A stretch of 35,824 nt of DNA from Paraburkholderia oxyphila NBRC 105797 (GCF_000685075.1 NZ_BAYD01000103.1:1-35824), one strand, 5' to 3'. Positions 23,494-32,065 are shown, counted from the first letter of the stretch. The notes: generated from the sequence alone by a model not told the origin. Program-made: numbers and translations.

Positions 23494-24818
23494 GCACTGC
23501 ATTGTTCTATCTTTCGAACGCCGTGATGCTCTATGCCCTCGCGGTTGCGCTCGGTGCCTGCCTGTGGCGCCGCACCGATCTTCAGTATGTCTTTCTGAAT
23601 CTGTTTCGCCAGCGCCGGCGCTCGGGCATGACACTGCTCGCCATCGTTCTCGGTGGTGTCGCGGTCTTTCTGTTCGGCGGCTTTGTCGACTATTCCTTCT
23701 GGGCTTTGCGCGAGCAGACGATCCGCACGAACGTCGGTCACATCCAGCTCTATGAAAAGGGTTATCTCGAGAGCGGTGCCGCGGTCGGAACCATGACACA
23801 TAGTATTGCCAACTATGACGAGATCGCGCGCATTCTGCGCACCGATCCCGTGCTCGGGCCGCATATCAAGACCGTGACCGGGCGCATCGAGTTTTCGGGA
23901 ATCATTTCCCGCTATGAGAGCGGTGTGTCGACGTTCTTCTCGGGCGTGGGCGTAGAGCCTGAAACGTCGCTCGAACTCGGTGCACTCGATCGTGTGGTCT
24001 CCGGCAGCGACCTCTCGCGTATCCAGTCGAAGGGCGTGACGATTGGCTCCGGTGTCGCCGCCGCCCTGAAGGCAGGCTATGACGACTACACCGACATGCT
24101 CGTCGTCACGCCGGGCGGCGGGCAGAACGCGATGTCGGTCCAGGTGCGCGGCGTGTTCGCCTCGGGCATCAAGGAGTATGACGACACCACCATCAAGCTG
24201 CCGCTGAAGACGGTGCAGCAGTTGCTGCAGACCTCCAACGTGAGCCGCATGATCATCCTGCTCGACAACACGGACTATACCGACGCCGCCATGCGGCGCA
24301 TCGACGAGATCATCAAGGCGCGCAACCTGCCGCTCGAAGCGCGCCCGTGGACCGATCTTGCCGTGTTCTATCACCAGGTCGTCAATCTGTTCGAAGGCAT
24401 CTTCTTCTTCATCAAGGCGCTCGTCAGCGTGATCGTCGTCTTCATGATCGGCAACACCTTGATGATGAGCGTCGTCGAGCGCACGCGGGAGATCGCGACG
24501 CTGCGCGCGCTTGGCCTCACGAAGCGCCACGTGGGCCGGCTCTTCATGCTCGAGGGCATCGTGATCGGTTTGCTTGGCGCCGCGATCAGCGTCGTGCTCG
24601 GGATCGGCATTGCCGAGCTCATCAACATCAACGGTGTGCCCATGCCGCCGTCGCCGGGCTACACCCAGGGTTATCTGGCGTTTGTCATGTGGACGGGCGA
24701 TTACCGGCTGTTCTGGTTCGCGTGCGCGCTGCCGCTGGTCACCGCGGTGATTGCCTCGATCATGCCGGCGCGGCGCGCGGCGAATCTCGTCATTGCCGAA
24801 GCATTCAGGTTCGTTTGA
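23490..24818 (+). CDS. FtsX/LolC-type ABC transporter permease
   Basis: A 442-residue inner-membrane permease of the MacB/FtsX/LolC type. After an extra N-terminal hydrophobic helix (about 5-27) comes the usual first helix (about 48-70). A large periplasmic domain (about 75-300) follows, then three C-terminal helices near 306-328, 352-376 and 409-427. The cytoplasmic coupling segment MMSVVERTREIATLRALGLTKRHV is the family hallmark. The start is a GTG sharing a GTGA overlap with the preceding stop, with AAGGAG five bases upstream. Together with the ATPase it should extract or push a lipidic substrate from the inner membrane. The additional N-terminal helix is unusual compared with LolC. Confidence 0.93.
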   Translation: MSTALFYLSNAVMLYALAVALGACLWRRTDLQYVFLNLFRQRRRSGMTLLAIVLGGVAVFLFGGFVDYSFWALREQTIRTNVGHIQLYEKGYLESGAAVGTMTHSIANYDEIARILRTDPVLGPHIKTVTGRIEFSGIISRYESGVSTFFSGVGVEPETSLELGALDRVVSGSDLSRIQSKGVTIGSGVAAALKAGYDDYTDMLVVTPGGGQNAMSVQVRGVFASGIKEYDDTTIKLPLKTVQQLLQTSNVSRMIILLDNTDYTDAAMRRIDEIIKARNLPLEARPWTDLAVFYHQVVNLFEGIFFFIKALVSVIVVFMIGNTLMMSVVERTREIATLRALGLTKRHVGRLFMLEGIVIGLLGAAISVVLGIGIAELININGVPMPPSPGYTQGYLAFVMWTGDYRLFWFACALPLVTAVIASIMPARRAANLVIAEAFRFV

Positions 24819-24858
24819 ACCACATATCAACGTTTATCAACGACAAAAGGAAATACAG

Positions 24859-25617
24859 ATGAAAAAGCAGCAACGGGTTCTGATTACGGGCGCGGGCCGC
24901 GGGATTGGCTTCGCAATTGCTCGATTGCTGGCCGCCGAGGGCTACGACCTCGTGCTGAACTATCGATCGGAGCAGGGCAAGTCGATTGCGAATCTGCAGC
25001 GATTCCTGCAAAGCGAGGAGGCCAAGGGTGTCGATATCCGGCTCGCCAAGGGCGACATTGCGGAGACCCGCGATATCGAGAACATGATGAAGGCGCTGCG
25101 CGCCGAGGGCGTCGAGCAGATCGATCACCTCGTGCTCAATGCCGCGAGCTCGCCCTTCAAGCCGTTCCTCGACATGAACAAGTTCGACTGGAAACTGCTG
25201 CTCAACAGCAATCTGGTCGGCAACGTCGCCTGCGTGAACGAAGTGGTGCCGATGATGAAGGACGGCGGCACGATCTGCATTCTCTCGAGCATGGGCAGCC
25301 GCGTCGTGATGCCGAAGTATCCGCTCGGCATCATGAAGTCGGCGCTCGAGAATCTCGTGCGCTACCTCGAAGTCGAACTCTACGACCGCAATGTGCGCGT
25401 CAACGGCGTCTGTGCCGGTCTCGTCAACACCGACATGGGGCCGATTCTGAAGGAAATGTGGCCGGAAGCCGTTGCGCGCTTCGAGGCGGGCCATCGCCGC
25501 TGGTCGATCGAACCCGAGGAAGTCGCGGAAATCGTGTCGTTCCTGATTTCGCCGAAGTCCTCGGCGATCCGCGGCGCGACGGTGCTGGCCGATCTGGGCG
25601 GCGGGCTGTCAGCCTGA
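24859..25617 (+). CDS. FabL-like enoyl-ACP reductase candidate (SDR family)
   Basis: A 252-residue short-chain dehydrogenase with TGAGRGIG (10-17) and an NAAS motif (94-97) in place of NNAG. The catalytic pattern is not the FabG YxxxK. The serines S143/S144 are followed by KYPLGIMK, so Y154 precedes K160 by six residues, close to the Y-x6-K of FabI/FabL. The surrounding stretch ALENLVRYLEVEL and the ending SSAIRGATVLADLGGGL also recall Bacillus FabL. I infer an enoyl-ACP reductase that saturates some or all chain double bonds, though a ketoreductase cannot be excluded. AAAAGG precedes the ATG at 24859. It lies between transporter genes, showing that biosynthesis and export share one transcript. 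Confidence 0.8.
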   Translation: MKKQQRVLITGAGRGIGFAIARLLAAEGYDLVLNYRSEQGKSIANLQRFLQSEEAKGVDIRLAKGDIAETRDIENMMKALRAEGVEQIDHLVLNAASSPFKPFLDMNKFDWKLLLNSNLVGNVACVNEVVPMMKDGGTICILSSMGSRVVMPKYPLGIMKSALENLVRYLEVELYDRNVRVNGVCAGLVNTDMGPILKEMWPEAVARFEAGHRRWSIEPEEVAEIVSFLISPKSSAIRGATVLADLGGGLSA

Positions 25618-25627
25618 GGAGGCGCCG

Positions 25628-26482
25628 ATGAAACACAGGAAAGTAGCGCTTGTAGCGGCGTTGCTGGTGGGTGCGGCATCGGTCGCGTCGGCAGACGAAG
25701 CGGTGCCGCTCGCGCTGCCTGCGTCCGCCGCCGCGGCAGCAGCGCCGGCGAGCGAAAACGGTGCCCCCGTGCAGCAGGACGCCCAGGCCCAGCACATCAT
25801 TCGCATGGCCGATCGCGTGCGCGCGCCCGATCAGCCGTTCCGCTATACGGTGAAGCTCAACGAGTTTCAGGCCGGCAAGAGCGTGAACCAGCAGACGCTC
25901 GATATCTCGATGCGCTTCTACAAATTCTCGGAACGTGCGCTGAAGGGCGACGCACGTGCGCTCGTGCGCTTTGTCGAGCCGGTCCGGGACAAGGGCAAGG
26001 CGATGCTCTCGGACTACGAGAAGATGTGGTACTACGCGCCGGACCTGCGCCGGCCGATCCCGATCTCGAAACAGCAGCGGCTCATCGGGCAGATCTCGAA
26101 CGGCGACGTTGTCGCGGCGGATTTCGACTATTCGTACGTCTCGCAACTGCAGGGCGAGGAGCCTTGCGGCAAGGCGGTGTGCTATCGCCTCACGTTGCAG
26201 CGGCGCTGGCCGTTCGTGACCTACCCGAAGATCATGTACTGGGTCGAGAAAGACACGTTCTATCCGTACCGAGCCGACTTCATGTCCGATTCCGGCGTGG
26301 TCATCAAGCGCTCGTACTACAGCGACTATCGTCCGGAGCTTGGGCAGATGCGTCCGCATCGTATCGTCGTTGAGGATTCACTCCGTAAGGATTACTACAC
26401 GACCATGGATTATTCCGATCTGCGCTACGAGTCGCTGCCGGAAAGCTATTTCCAGATCGACTATCTCATGCGGATGAACTGA
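25628..26482 (+). CDS. LolA-like outer-membrane lipoprotein-sorting protein
   Basis: A 284-residue periplasmic protein with a signal peptide cleaved after ASA (residue 22). An alanine-rich linker (about 30-50) leads to a beta-rich domain of the LolA-like sorting family. Typical elements are RFVEPVRDKGKAMLSDYEKMWYYAPDLRR (roughly 113-141) and DFDYSYVSQL. Cysteines at the EEPCGKAVCYRL strand pair may form a disulfide. LolA-fold proteins carry acyl chains through the periplasm, so this is the expected link between the ABC transporter and the outer membrane. GGAGG lies just after the preceding stop. The family call is good; the cargo is inferred. Confidence 0.85.
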   Translation: MKHRKVALVAALLVGAASVASADEAVPLALPASAAAAAAPASENGAPVQQDAQAQHIIRMADRVRAPDQPFRYTVKLNEFQAGKSVNQQTLDISMRFYKFSERALKGDARALVRFVEPVRDKGKAMLSDYEKMWYYAPDLRRPIPISKQQRLIGQISNGDVVAADFDYSYVSQLQGEEPCGKAVCYRLTLQRRWPFVTYPKIMYWVEKDTFYPYRADFMSDSGVVIKRSYYSDYRPELGQMRPHRIVVEDSLRKDYYTTMDYSDLRYESLPESYFQIDYLMRMN

Positions 26483-26563
26483 TTCGCTCGAATCTGCGAG
26501 GTTCGGGTGGCGCGCGGATTGGCCGATAAAGGCGTCATCGTTTGACATGACAGGACAGGGATA

Positions 26564-27955
26564 GTGAAGAACCGGTTAGCACTAACGTGTTTTGCCGCGC
26601 TGGGGGCGCAGTGGGTCGCGACGCCAGCGCACGCGTTCGACTGCGCTTCCGCGCGCGGCTATGTGGGCCTCGAGGGCGACGACGCGCTCTCGCGCGACAG
26701 CTTGTGGGGCAGCGATTCGTCGCCCAGCAATTTCACCGTGAATGGCTATGCCAGCGGGACCATTTCGTGTCAGCTCTCCGAGCAGATCAGCGTGAAGGCG
26801 TCTGGGGCCGCGCAATATGCAATGGACACGGAAGATCCCGGCACGCTCGACGGCAAGAAGGACAGCGGCGTTGCCATCCTGAACGAGGGGTACGTCACCT
26901 GGAAACCCTCGGAGCAGATCTTCCTCGACGTCGGCAAGATCGAGCGCAATAACGGCAATCTGTTTTCGCAGAATCCGCTCGACGTGGTGCGCAATACGTC
27001 GGGCAATCTGCGCTCCACGCTCGTCAGCAACGGCGACACCAACCGCTACGGGTTCTACCGCGAAGGGTCGGTGGGGGTGGGCGTGAGTGCCTACAACGAC
27101 CATGGCACGATCGACCTCGCCTATTTGCCAAAGCTTGCGAGCAACAGCGACCAGGCCCAATCCGCGGAAAGATGGAGCACGCTCGAGCGCACCAACTCCA
27201 ACAACCGCTTTTACGCGGCATTCACGTCTTCGGTGCTGAGCAATTTCAATCCGACTGTCGCGGCGGTGGTGGGCGACTACAACGTGCTCGGCGTGGGGAC
27301 CAGCGGCTATTTGATGGACAACCTGATGCTGGGCGTGCAGGCGTCGGTCAGCAAGGGGCAGCGCTGGCGCCATCTGGACATGGCCAAGGCGGAGGCCATC
27401 CGCGCGTATCAGAACGTGGGCGATCCCTTTGCGATCGACCGGGACGGCGCGCTCACCGATATCGCCGTCGGCCTGCGCTACACCGATTCCGAGCGCAGGG
27501 AATATGGCATCGAATATTACGGCCAGAGCCAGGGGTACAGCCGCAACGAATGGAAGGGCTACTTCGATACGGTCACGTTCATCAATGGCGGCTATGCGAA
27601 AGGCTTGCCGAGCGCCGTCGCCTCAAATCTTGCTTCGGGCTACGACCAATACTCGAGTCTCTTCGCATCGGAGACGGACAACGCGAACCGGGCGAACAAC
27701 CTGCTCGGCAAGCACTATCTCACCGTGTTCGTCAGTTCAAAGAAGCAGGCGCTTCGCAAGCTCGACTGGACGGCTTCGGTGACGACGAATCTGGTCGACG
27801 GCAGTGCGTATGCCAACGCACGCCTGAGCACCTTCGCGAGCAATCACGTCGAGCTTTACACGGGGGCGTCGATGAGTTTCGGATCGAGCCGTTCTGAATT
27901 CGGTCAATTCGGCAGGAGGGGGTATGTTTATGCAGGAACGCGAATCATCGTTTGA
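26564..27955 (+). CDS. Outer-membrane beta-barrel protein
   Basis: A 463-residue protein with a signal peptide ending in PAHA (residue 24). A series of alternating hydrophobic strands rich in aromatic residues and glycine follows to the C-terminus, which closes with a strand-like YVYAGTRIIV. No plug or peptidoglycan-binding domain is evident. This is the pattern of a transmembrane beta-barrel. Its position after a LolA-like carrier suggests it receives or displays the cluster product, but I cannot name a family. The start is a GTG with AGGACAGGG upstream, after an 81-base gap. It is the gene here whose function is least constrained by sequence. Confidence 0.8.
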   Translation: MKNRLALTCFAALGAQWVATPAHAFDCASARGYVGLEGDDALSRDSLWGSDSSPSNFTVNGYASGTISCQLSEQISVKASGAAQYAMDTEDPGTLDGKKDSGVAILNEGYVTWKPSEQIFLDVGKIERNNGNLFSQNPLDVVRNTSGNLRSTLVSNGDTNRYGFYREGSVGVGVSAYNDHGTIDLAYLPKLASNSDQAQSAERWSTLERTNSNNRFYAAFTSSVLSNFNPTVAAVVGDYNVLGVGTSGYLMDNLMLGVQASVSKGQRWRHLDMAKAEAIRAYQNVGDPFAIDRDGALTDIAVGLRYTDSERREYGIEYYGQSQGYSRNEWKGYFDTVTFINGGYAKGLPSAVASNLASGYDQYSSLFASETDNANRANNLLGKHYLTVFVSSKKQALRKLDWTASVTTNLVDGSAYANARLSTFASNHVELYTGASMSFGSSRSEFGQFGRRGYVYAGTRIIV

Positions 27956-28904
27956 GCGCGTGATCTCGGATCACGTCTTTCTGTTTCCCGGGCAGGGCAA
28001 TCCGGCGATCGGCATGGGCGCCGAGGTGTGCGACGTGTCGCCCGCCACGACGGCTGTCTGGGACTGCGCGAGCGACTTCTCGGGTGTCGACGTGCGCAAG
28101 CTGTGCCGCCGCGGGCCGATGACGCGGCTCACGCGCACGCGCTTTCAGCAGCTGGCGGTGACCACGGTCAGCGTCGCGATGTTCGAGCGTCTGCGCGAGT
28201 TCGCGGCGATCGAGCGGCCGGTGTTCGCCGGGCACAGCGCGGGCGAATACGCCGCGCTCTATGCCGCGGGCGCCTTCGATATGCCGACGCTCTTCAAGGC
28301 AATCACCGCGCGTGCCAATCTGATGGAGGAAATGGCCGAGGCGAGCGACGGCGCGATGTACGTGGTGAAGGGCATCGACCGCGCCACGCTGCAGGGCCTG
28401 CTCGACGAGTCGGGCGCGGGCCCTGGCGTGCAGATCGCCAACGACAACTCGCCGCGTCAGCAAGTGCTCTCGGGAACGGCGTCGGACGTCAAGGCGACGG
28501 TCGCGGCGGTGCAGCGTCGCGGTTACGACGTCGTGAAGCTGCCTGTCAACGGCGCATGGCACAGCGTGCTGATGGCGCCGGCCGTGCCTCGTTTGCGCGA
28601 GGCGCTTCGCGCGCTGGCGGTGCGCAAGCCGGTGCATCCGGTGTACATGAACCTGAGCGCCCGCGTTGAAACGGACGTGGACGTGATCGTCGAGAACCTC
28701 TGCGACCATCTGACCCATACGGTGCGCTGGCGGGAAACGATGGAGACGATGCTGGCGGGCGGCCGCACGCACTTCGCCGAGATGGGCGCGAAAAGGATGC
28801 TCACGCATATGCTCGCGTCGCATTACCCCGTCGGCGCGCAGCTCGACGTCTCCTGCTTCGACGACTGGTCCGCGCAGCGCGAGCCAGCCGAGTCCGTCTG
28901 CTAA
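27924..28904 (+). CDS. FabD-like malonyl-CoA:ACP acyltransferase
   Basis: A 326-residue acyltransferase that should load malonyl units onto the cluster ACP. It has FPGQGNP near the N-terminus, nucleophile S105 in GHSAGEYAALYAAG, R130 that binds the malonyl carboxylate (ITARANLMEEM), and H213 in NGAWHSVLM. All catalytic residues are kept. The ATG at 27924 lies inside the end of the barrel gene (32-base overlap) with AGGAGG at 27914-27919; a second ATG at 27930 is possible. Being late in the operon beside the export genes is unusual, but it completes the elongation set of transferase, ACP, KS, KR, DH and ER. Confidence 0.95.
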   Translation: MFMQERESSFERVISDHVFLFPGQGNPAIGMGAEVCDVSPATTAVWDCASDFSGVDVRKLCRRGPMTRLTRTRFQQLAVTTVSVAMFERLREFAAIERPVFAGHSAGEYAALYAAGAFDMPTLFKAITARANLMEEMAEASDGAMYVVKGIDRATLQGLLDESGAGPGVQIANDNSPRQQVLSGTASDVKATVAAVQRRGYDVVKLPVNGAWHSVLMAPAVPRLREALRALAVRKPVHPVYMNLSARVETDVDVIVENLCDHLTHTVRWRETMETMLAGGRTHFAEMGAKRMLTHMLASHYPVGAQLDVSCFDDWSAQREPAESVC

Positions 28905-28915
28905 GCGAGGTCGCG

Positions 28916-29977
28916 ATGGTGCCGAGTTCCTCTGACTACATCAGGCGCCGCGTGATGGCGATCATCGTCGTGACCGGCGTGATTGCCACCGTCCTGGTGT
29001 CCTCGCTGACGCGCAACGCGCCCGGCCTTTCGGTTGCGCAGGCGATCGCGGGGCTCGGCATGATTACCGCGTCGATTTTCTTCGCCATTGCCCGGGACAG
29101 TGGCGGCTACTGGTTTTACGCGATCCGTGCGGGCAAGGTGTTCGATCCGAATCCGGTCTTCCCGGGCGATGCGCAAGACAGGACCTGGCAGGGCGCGCTG
29201 ATCCGGAATCCCTGGATGGCCGCCGTCGTGGGGTTCGAGTTCGCCGCGCTCATTTGCCTGCTCGCGCACGCGCTGGTTCCCCGGCATCTCATTGTGTTTG
29301 CGTGGTGCGACACGATCGTGCTGCTGCCCGCGGCGACGGTAGGCTTTTCGCTGCTGGCTGCACGCGCGGGCGCGCAGGATGCGTTGAGAATCTTGAGCGG
29401 CAAGCACGCCTTCGCCCGGCCGCAGCATCGTGCGGCTCAACTGGTGGCCGCCGACGTTTTGATCGCCATCGCCACCAATTTCGCGCTCGTGCTGCCGGTT
29501 CGGCACAAGGCGGCGTATTCACTGGACCACGGGTACGGTTACCCGCCGTTTGTCGTTGCCTTTGTCATTTTGCTGCTGATCGTGTGCGCGTTCATGCTCG
29601 CCTTCGCCGCGCGCTCGCGGCGCGCCACGCTGGTGGGCGAGTTGCTGATGGGCAAGGCGGATGGCCAGTTCGTCTCGCTCGCGGGGATGCCGTCACGGTG
29701 GCTCGCCATGCCCAGGTTCCGCCGCTACGCGTTCTACCTCGCTTCGATCGTCGTCTGGGCGGTGCTCGTATGCGCGGCATTTGCGAAGTGGGCGCCTTCG
29801 CTGGGCTTTGTTCCGCTTTATTGCGTCGCCCTGGTGCCGCTGTTGCTCATGTATGCGCTCGAGCGATGCGCGGCGATGCGCCGCGATCTGGCCGAGGCGC
29901 AGGACGCCGAGCGTCGTGTGCTGATGACGTTCAGCTACGAGAAGCTGCCGGGGCTGATCGAGGAACGCATGACGTAA
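28916..29977 (+). CDS. Polytopic membrane protein, unknown function
   Basis: I do not recognise this 353-residue protein. It has around seven or eight hydrophobic segments, the clearest near residues 12-32, 40-58, 104-122, 127-148, 172-193, 208-230, 272-292 and 297-314, and a charged C-terminal tail (RRDLAEAQDAERRVLMTFSYEKLP). No transporter or acyltransferase signature is obvious. It follows the acyltransferase by 11 bases with a GCGAGG Shine-Dalgarno, so it belongs to the cluster. It could be a second inner-membrane export component or a membrane enzyme finishing the product. A G-C-rich hairpin after the stop may end the transcript. Confidence 0.75.
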   Translation: MVPSSSDYIRRRVMAIIVVTGVIATVLVSSLTRNAPGLSVAQAIAGLGMITASIFFAIARDSGGYWFYAIRAGKVFDPNPVFPGDAQDRTWQGALIRNPWMAAVVGFEFAALICLLAHALVPRHLIVFAWCDTIVLLPAATVGFSLLAARAGAQDALRILSGKHAFARPQHRAAQLVAADVLIAIATNFALVLPVRHKAAYSLDHGYGYPPFVVAFVILLLIVCAFMLAFAARSRRATLVGELLMGKADGQFVSLAGMPSRWLAMPRFRRYAFYLASIVVWAVLVCAAFAKWAPSLGFVPLYCVALVPLLLMYALERCAAMRRDLAEAQDAERRVLMTFSYEKLPGLIEERMT

Positions 29978-30012
29978 CGTGTCGCGTTGCGCCGCGCCGC
30001 GTCGGGCGCTGC

Positions 30013-30038
30013 GTGGGGCGGTCGGCAGCCCGCCCCAC
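30013..30038 (+). other. Strong hairpin at the end of the cluster
   Basis: A perfect 9-bp G-C-rich stem (30013-30021 with 30030-30038) with an 8-base loop lies 36 bases after the last cluster stop. There is no T-run, so it may stabilise the mRNA end or work with Rho rather than act as a classic terminator. Confidence 0.5.
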
Positions 30039-30063
30039 TGCCGTTCGGCCAACGTCACGGAGA

Positions 30064-30096
30064 TTGGCGGTCGCGGCGGGTGCGGGTTGGTAAAAT
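30064..30096 (+). promoter_or_regulatory. Candidate recQ promoter (extended -10)
   Basis: TAAAAT at 30091-30096 is preceded by TGG, making an extended -10 element. A TTGGCG at 30064-30069 could be a -35 box, but the 21-base spacer is too long for a good match. A start near 30103 would leave a short leader before the recQ ATG at 30131. Confidence 0.35.
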
Positions 30097-30130
30097 GCGG
30101 CAACCCCGCCTTGTCACGTGTGCCGCCTTC

Positions 30131-31978
30131 ATGTCCCGCTCCCTCGAAATTCTCAACGAAGTCTTCGGTTATCCCGCCTTTAGAGGGCAGCAGGCCGAGA
30201 TCGTGGAGCATGTCGCGACGGGCGGCGATTCCCTGGTGCTGATGCCCACGGGCGGCGGCAAGTCGCTCTGCTATCAGATCCCCGCGCTCGTGCGCCACGA
30301 AGCGGGCCATGGCGCCGGCATCGTCGTGTCGCCGCTCATTGCGCTGATGCAGGATCAGGTGGCCGCGCTCACCGAAGTCGGCGTGCGCGCCGCCTACCTG
30401 AATTCCACGCTCACCGGCGCCGAGGCCGCCGCCACCGAGCGCGCGCTGCGCGAGGGCGACATCGACCTGCTCTATGTCGCGCCCGAGCGTCTCATGACGC
30501 CGCGCTTTCTCGATCTGCTCGAGCGCGCGCGCATTGGCCTCTTTGCGATCGACGAGGCGCATTGCGTGTCGCAATGGGGGCACGATTTCCGGCCCGAGTA
30601 CATTCAGCTCTCGGTGCTGCACGAGCGCTTTCCGGACGTGCCGCGCATCGCGCTCACCGCCACGGCGGACGCCATCACGCGCGACGAGATCGTGCACCGT
30701 CTCGCGCTCGATGACGCGCGCATCTTCGTGTCGAGCTTCGACCGCCCGAACATCCGCTACCGGATCGTGGAGAAGGACAATGCGCGCACGCAGCTGCTCG
30801 ACTTCATCCGCGCGGAGCACACGCGCGCCGACGGCACGACCGATGCGGGCGTCGTCTACTGCCTCTCGCGCCGCAAGGTGGAAGAGACCGCGGAGTGGCT
30901 GAAGGGGCAGGGCGTGCGGGCGTTGCCCTATCACGCCGGCATGGAGTTCGAAGTGCGCCAGAAGCACCAGGAGATGTTCCAGCGCGAGGAAGGCGTGGTC
31001 ATGTGCGCGACCATCGCGTTCGGCATGGGCATCGACAAGCCGGACGTGCGCTTCGTCGCGCACCTCGACTTGCCCAAGAGCGTGGAAGGCTACTACCAGG
31101 AGACCGGCCGCGCGGGCCGCGACGGGCTGGCGGCCAATGCGTGGATGGCCTATGGCCTCGGCGACGTCGTGCAACAGCGCAAGATGATCGACGAGTCCGA
31201 CGCCGACGAGCAGCACAAGCGCGTCCAGACGGGCAAGCTCGACGCGCTGCTCGGCCTGTGCGAGACGGCCACGTGCCGGCGCGTGCGCCTGCTCGCGTAC
31301 TTCGGCGAAGAGAGCAAGCCGTGCGGCAACTGCGACACCTGCATCGAGCCCCCGGCCACGTGGGACGCCACGCGCGAGGCGCAGATGGCGCTGTCCTGCG
31401 TGTTCCGCGCGCAGCGCGCGAGCGGTTTCAACTTCGGCGCTGGCCACCTGATCGACATTCTGCGCGGCAACCGCACCGAGAAGATCATGCAGCGCGGGCA
31501 CGAGAAGATCTCGACCTTCGGCATCGGCTCGGCGCTTTCCGAGGCGGAATGGCGCGGCATCTTCCGCCAACTGGTGGCGTTCGGCTACCTCACGGTCGAT
31601 CACGACGGCTTCGGCGCGCTCGTGCTCACCGAGGCGAGCAAGACCGTGCTCAAGGGCGAGCAGAAGGTCACGATGCGCCGCTATGTGAAGCCCACGCGCA
31701 CGCGGGCCTCGTCGAGCCGCACCAGCGAACGGGCCGATCCGACCCTCGGCATGAGCCCGCGCCAGCGCGCGCGCTGGGAGCGCCTGCGGATGTGGCGCAC
31801 CGAAACCGCGAAGAGCGAGGGCGTGCCCGCCTACGTCATCTTCCACGACGCCACGCTGGCGGAGATCGCGCGCAACGGCCCCGAGTCGGTCGACGAATTG
31901 CGCGATATCCCCGGCATGGGCGTGCGCAAGCTCGAGCGCTTTGGCGAGGAGCTGGTCGAGGTCGTCGGCGACGACTGA
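30131..31978 (+). CDS. recQ: ATP-dependent DNA helicase RecQ
   Basis: RecQ is a 3'-5' superfamily 2 helicase of the RecF recombination pathway. The 615-residue protein has helicase motif I MPTGGGKS (38-45) and DEAH at 141-144 within the aromatic-rich loop HCVSQWGHDFRPEY. Motif VI is in YYQETGRAGRDG, and the zinc-binding domain has four cysteines (one in ATCRR, three in CGNCDTC). A C-terminal HRDC domain starts near SPRQRARWERLR. I chose the ATG at 30131 because MSRSLEILNEVFGYPAFRGQQ matches the family N-terminus; upstream in-frame starts add unrelated residues. It is not part of the biosynthetic cluster. Confidence 0.97.
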   Translation: MSRSLEILNEVFGYPAFRGQQAEIVEHVATGGDSLVLMPTGGGKSLCYQIPALVRHEAGHGAGIVVSPLIALMQDQVAALTEVGVRAAYLNSTLTGAEAAATERALREGDIDLLYVAPERLMTPRFLDLLERARIGLFAIDEAHCVSQWGHDFRPEYIQLSVLHERFPDVPRIALTATADAITRDEIVHRLALDDARIFVSSFDRPNIRYRIVEKDNARTQLLDFIRAEHTRADGTTDAGVVYCLSRRKVEETAEWLKGQGVRALPYHAGMEFEVRQKHQEMFQREEGVVMCATIAFGMGIDKPDVRFVAHLDLPKSVEGYYQETGRAGRDGLAANAWMAYGLGDVVQQRKMIDESDADEQHKRVQTGKLDALLGLCETATCRRVRLLAYFGEESKPCGNCDTCIEPPATWDATREAQMALSCVFRAQRASGFNFGAGHLIDILRGNRTEKIMQRGHEKISTFGIGSALSEAEWRGIFRQLVAFGYLTVDHDGFGALVLTEASKTVLKGEQKVTMRRYVKPTRTRASSSRTSERADPTLGMSPRQRARWERLRMWRTETAKSEGVPAYVIFHDATLAEIARNGPESVDELRDIPGMGVRKLERFGEELVEVVGDD

Positions 31979-32065
31979 GCGCAGCGGTTCTCCATCGCCG
32001 CCACATCGGCATGGCAGCGCGTCACGCCGCGCCACATCCTCCGTCGTCCGAAATGCCGCAAGCCG

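Noticed and set aside
26542..26547. A perfect TTGACA in the gap before the beta-barrel gene
   Set aside because: The matching -10 position would fall inside the coding sequence and shows no -10-like hexamer, so it is probably chance.
29987..30130. N-terminal extension of RecQ
   Set aside because: The added 48 codons overlap the intergenic hairpin and candidate promoter, and the family N-terminus starts at 30131.
13078..30130. Insertion sequences, integrases, attachment sites or CRISPR repeats at the cluster edges
   Set aside because: None was seen. There is no transposase-like frame and no flanking direct repeat I could recognise, so acquisition remains unproven.
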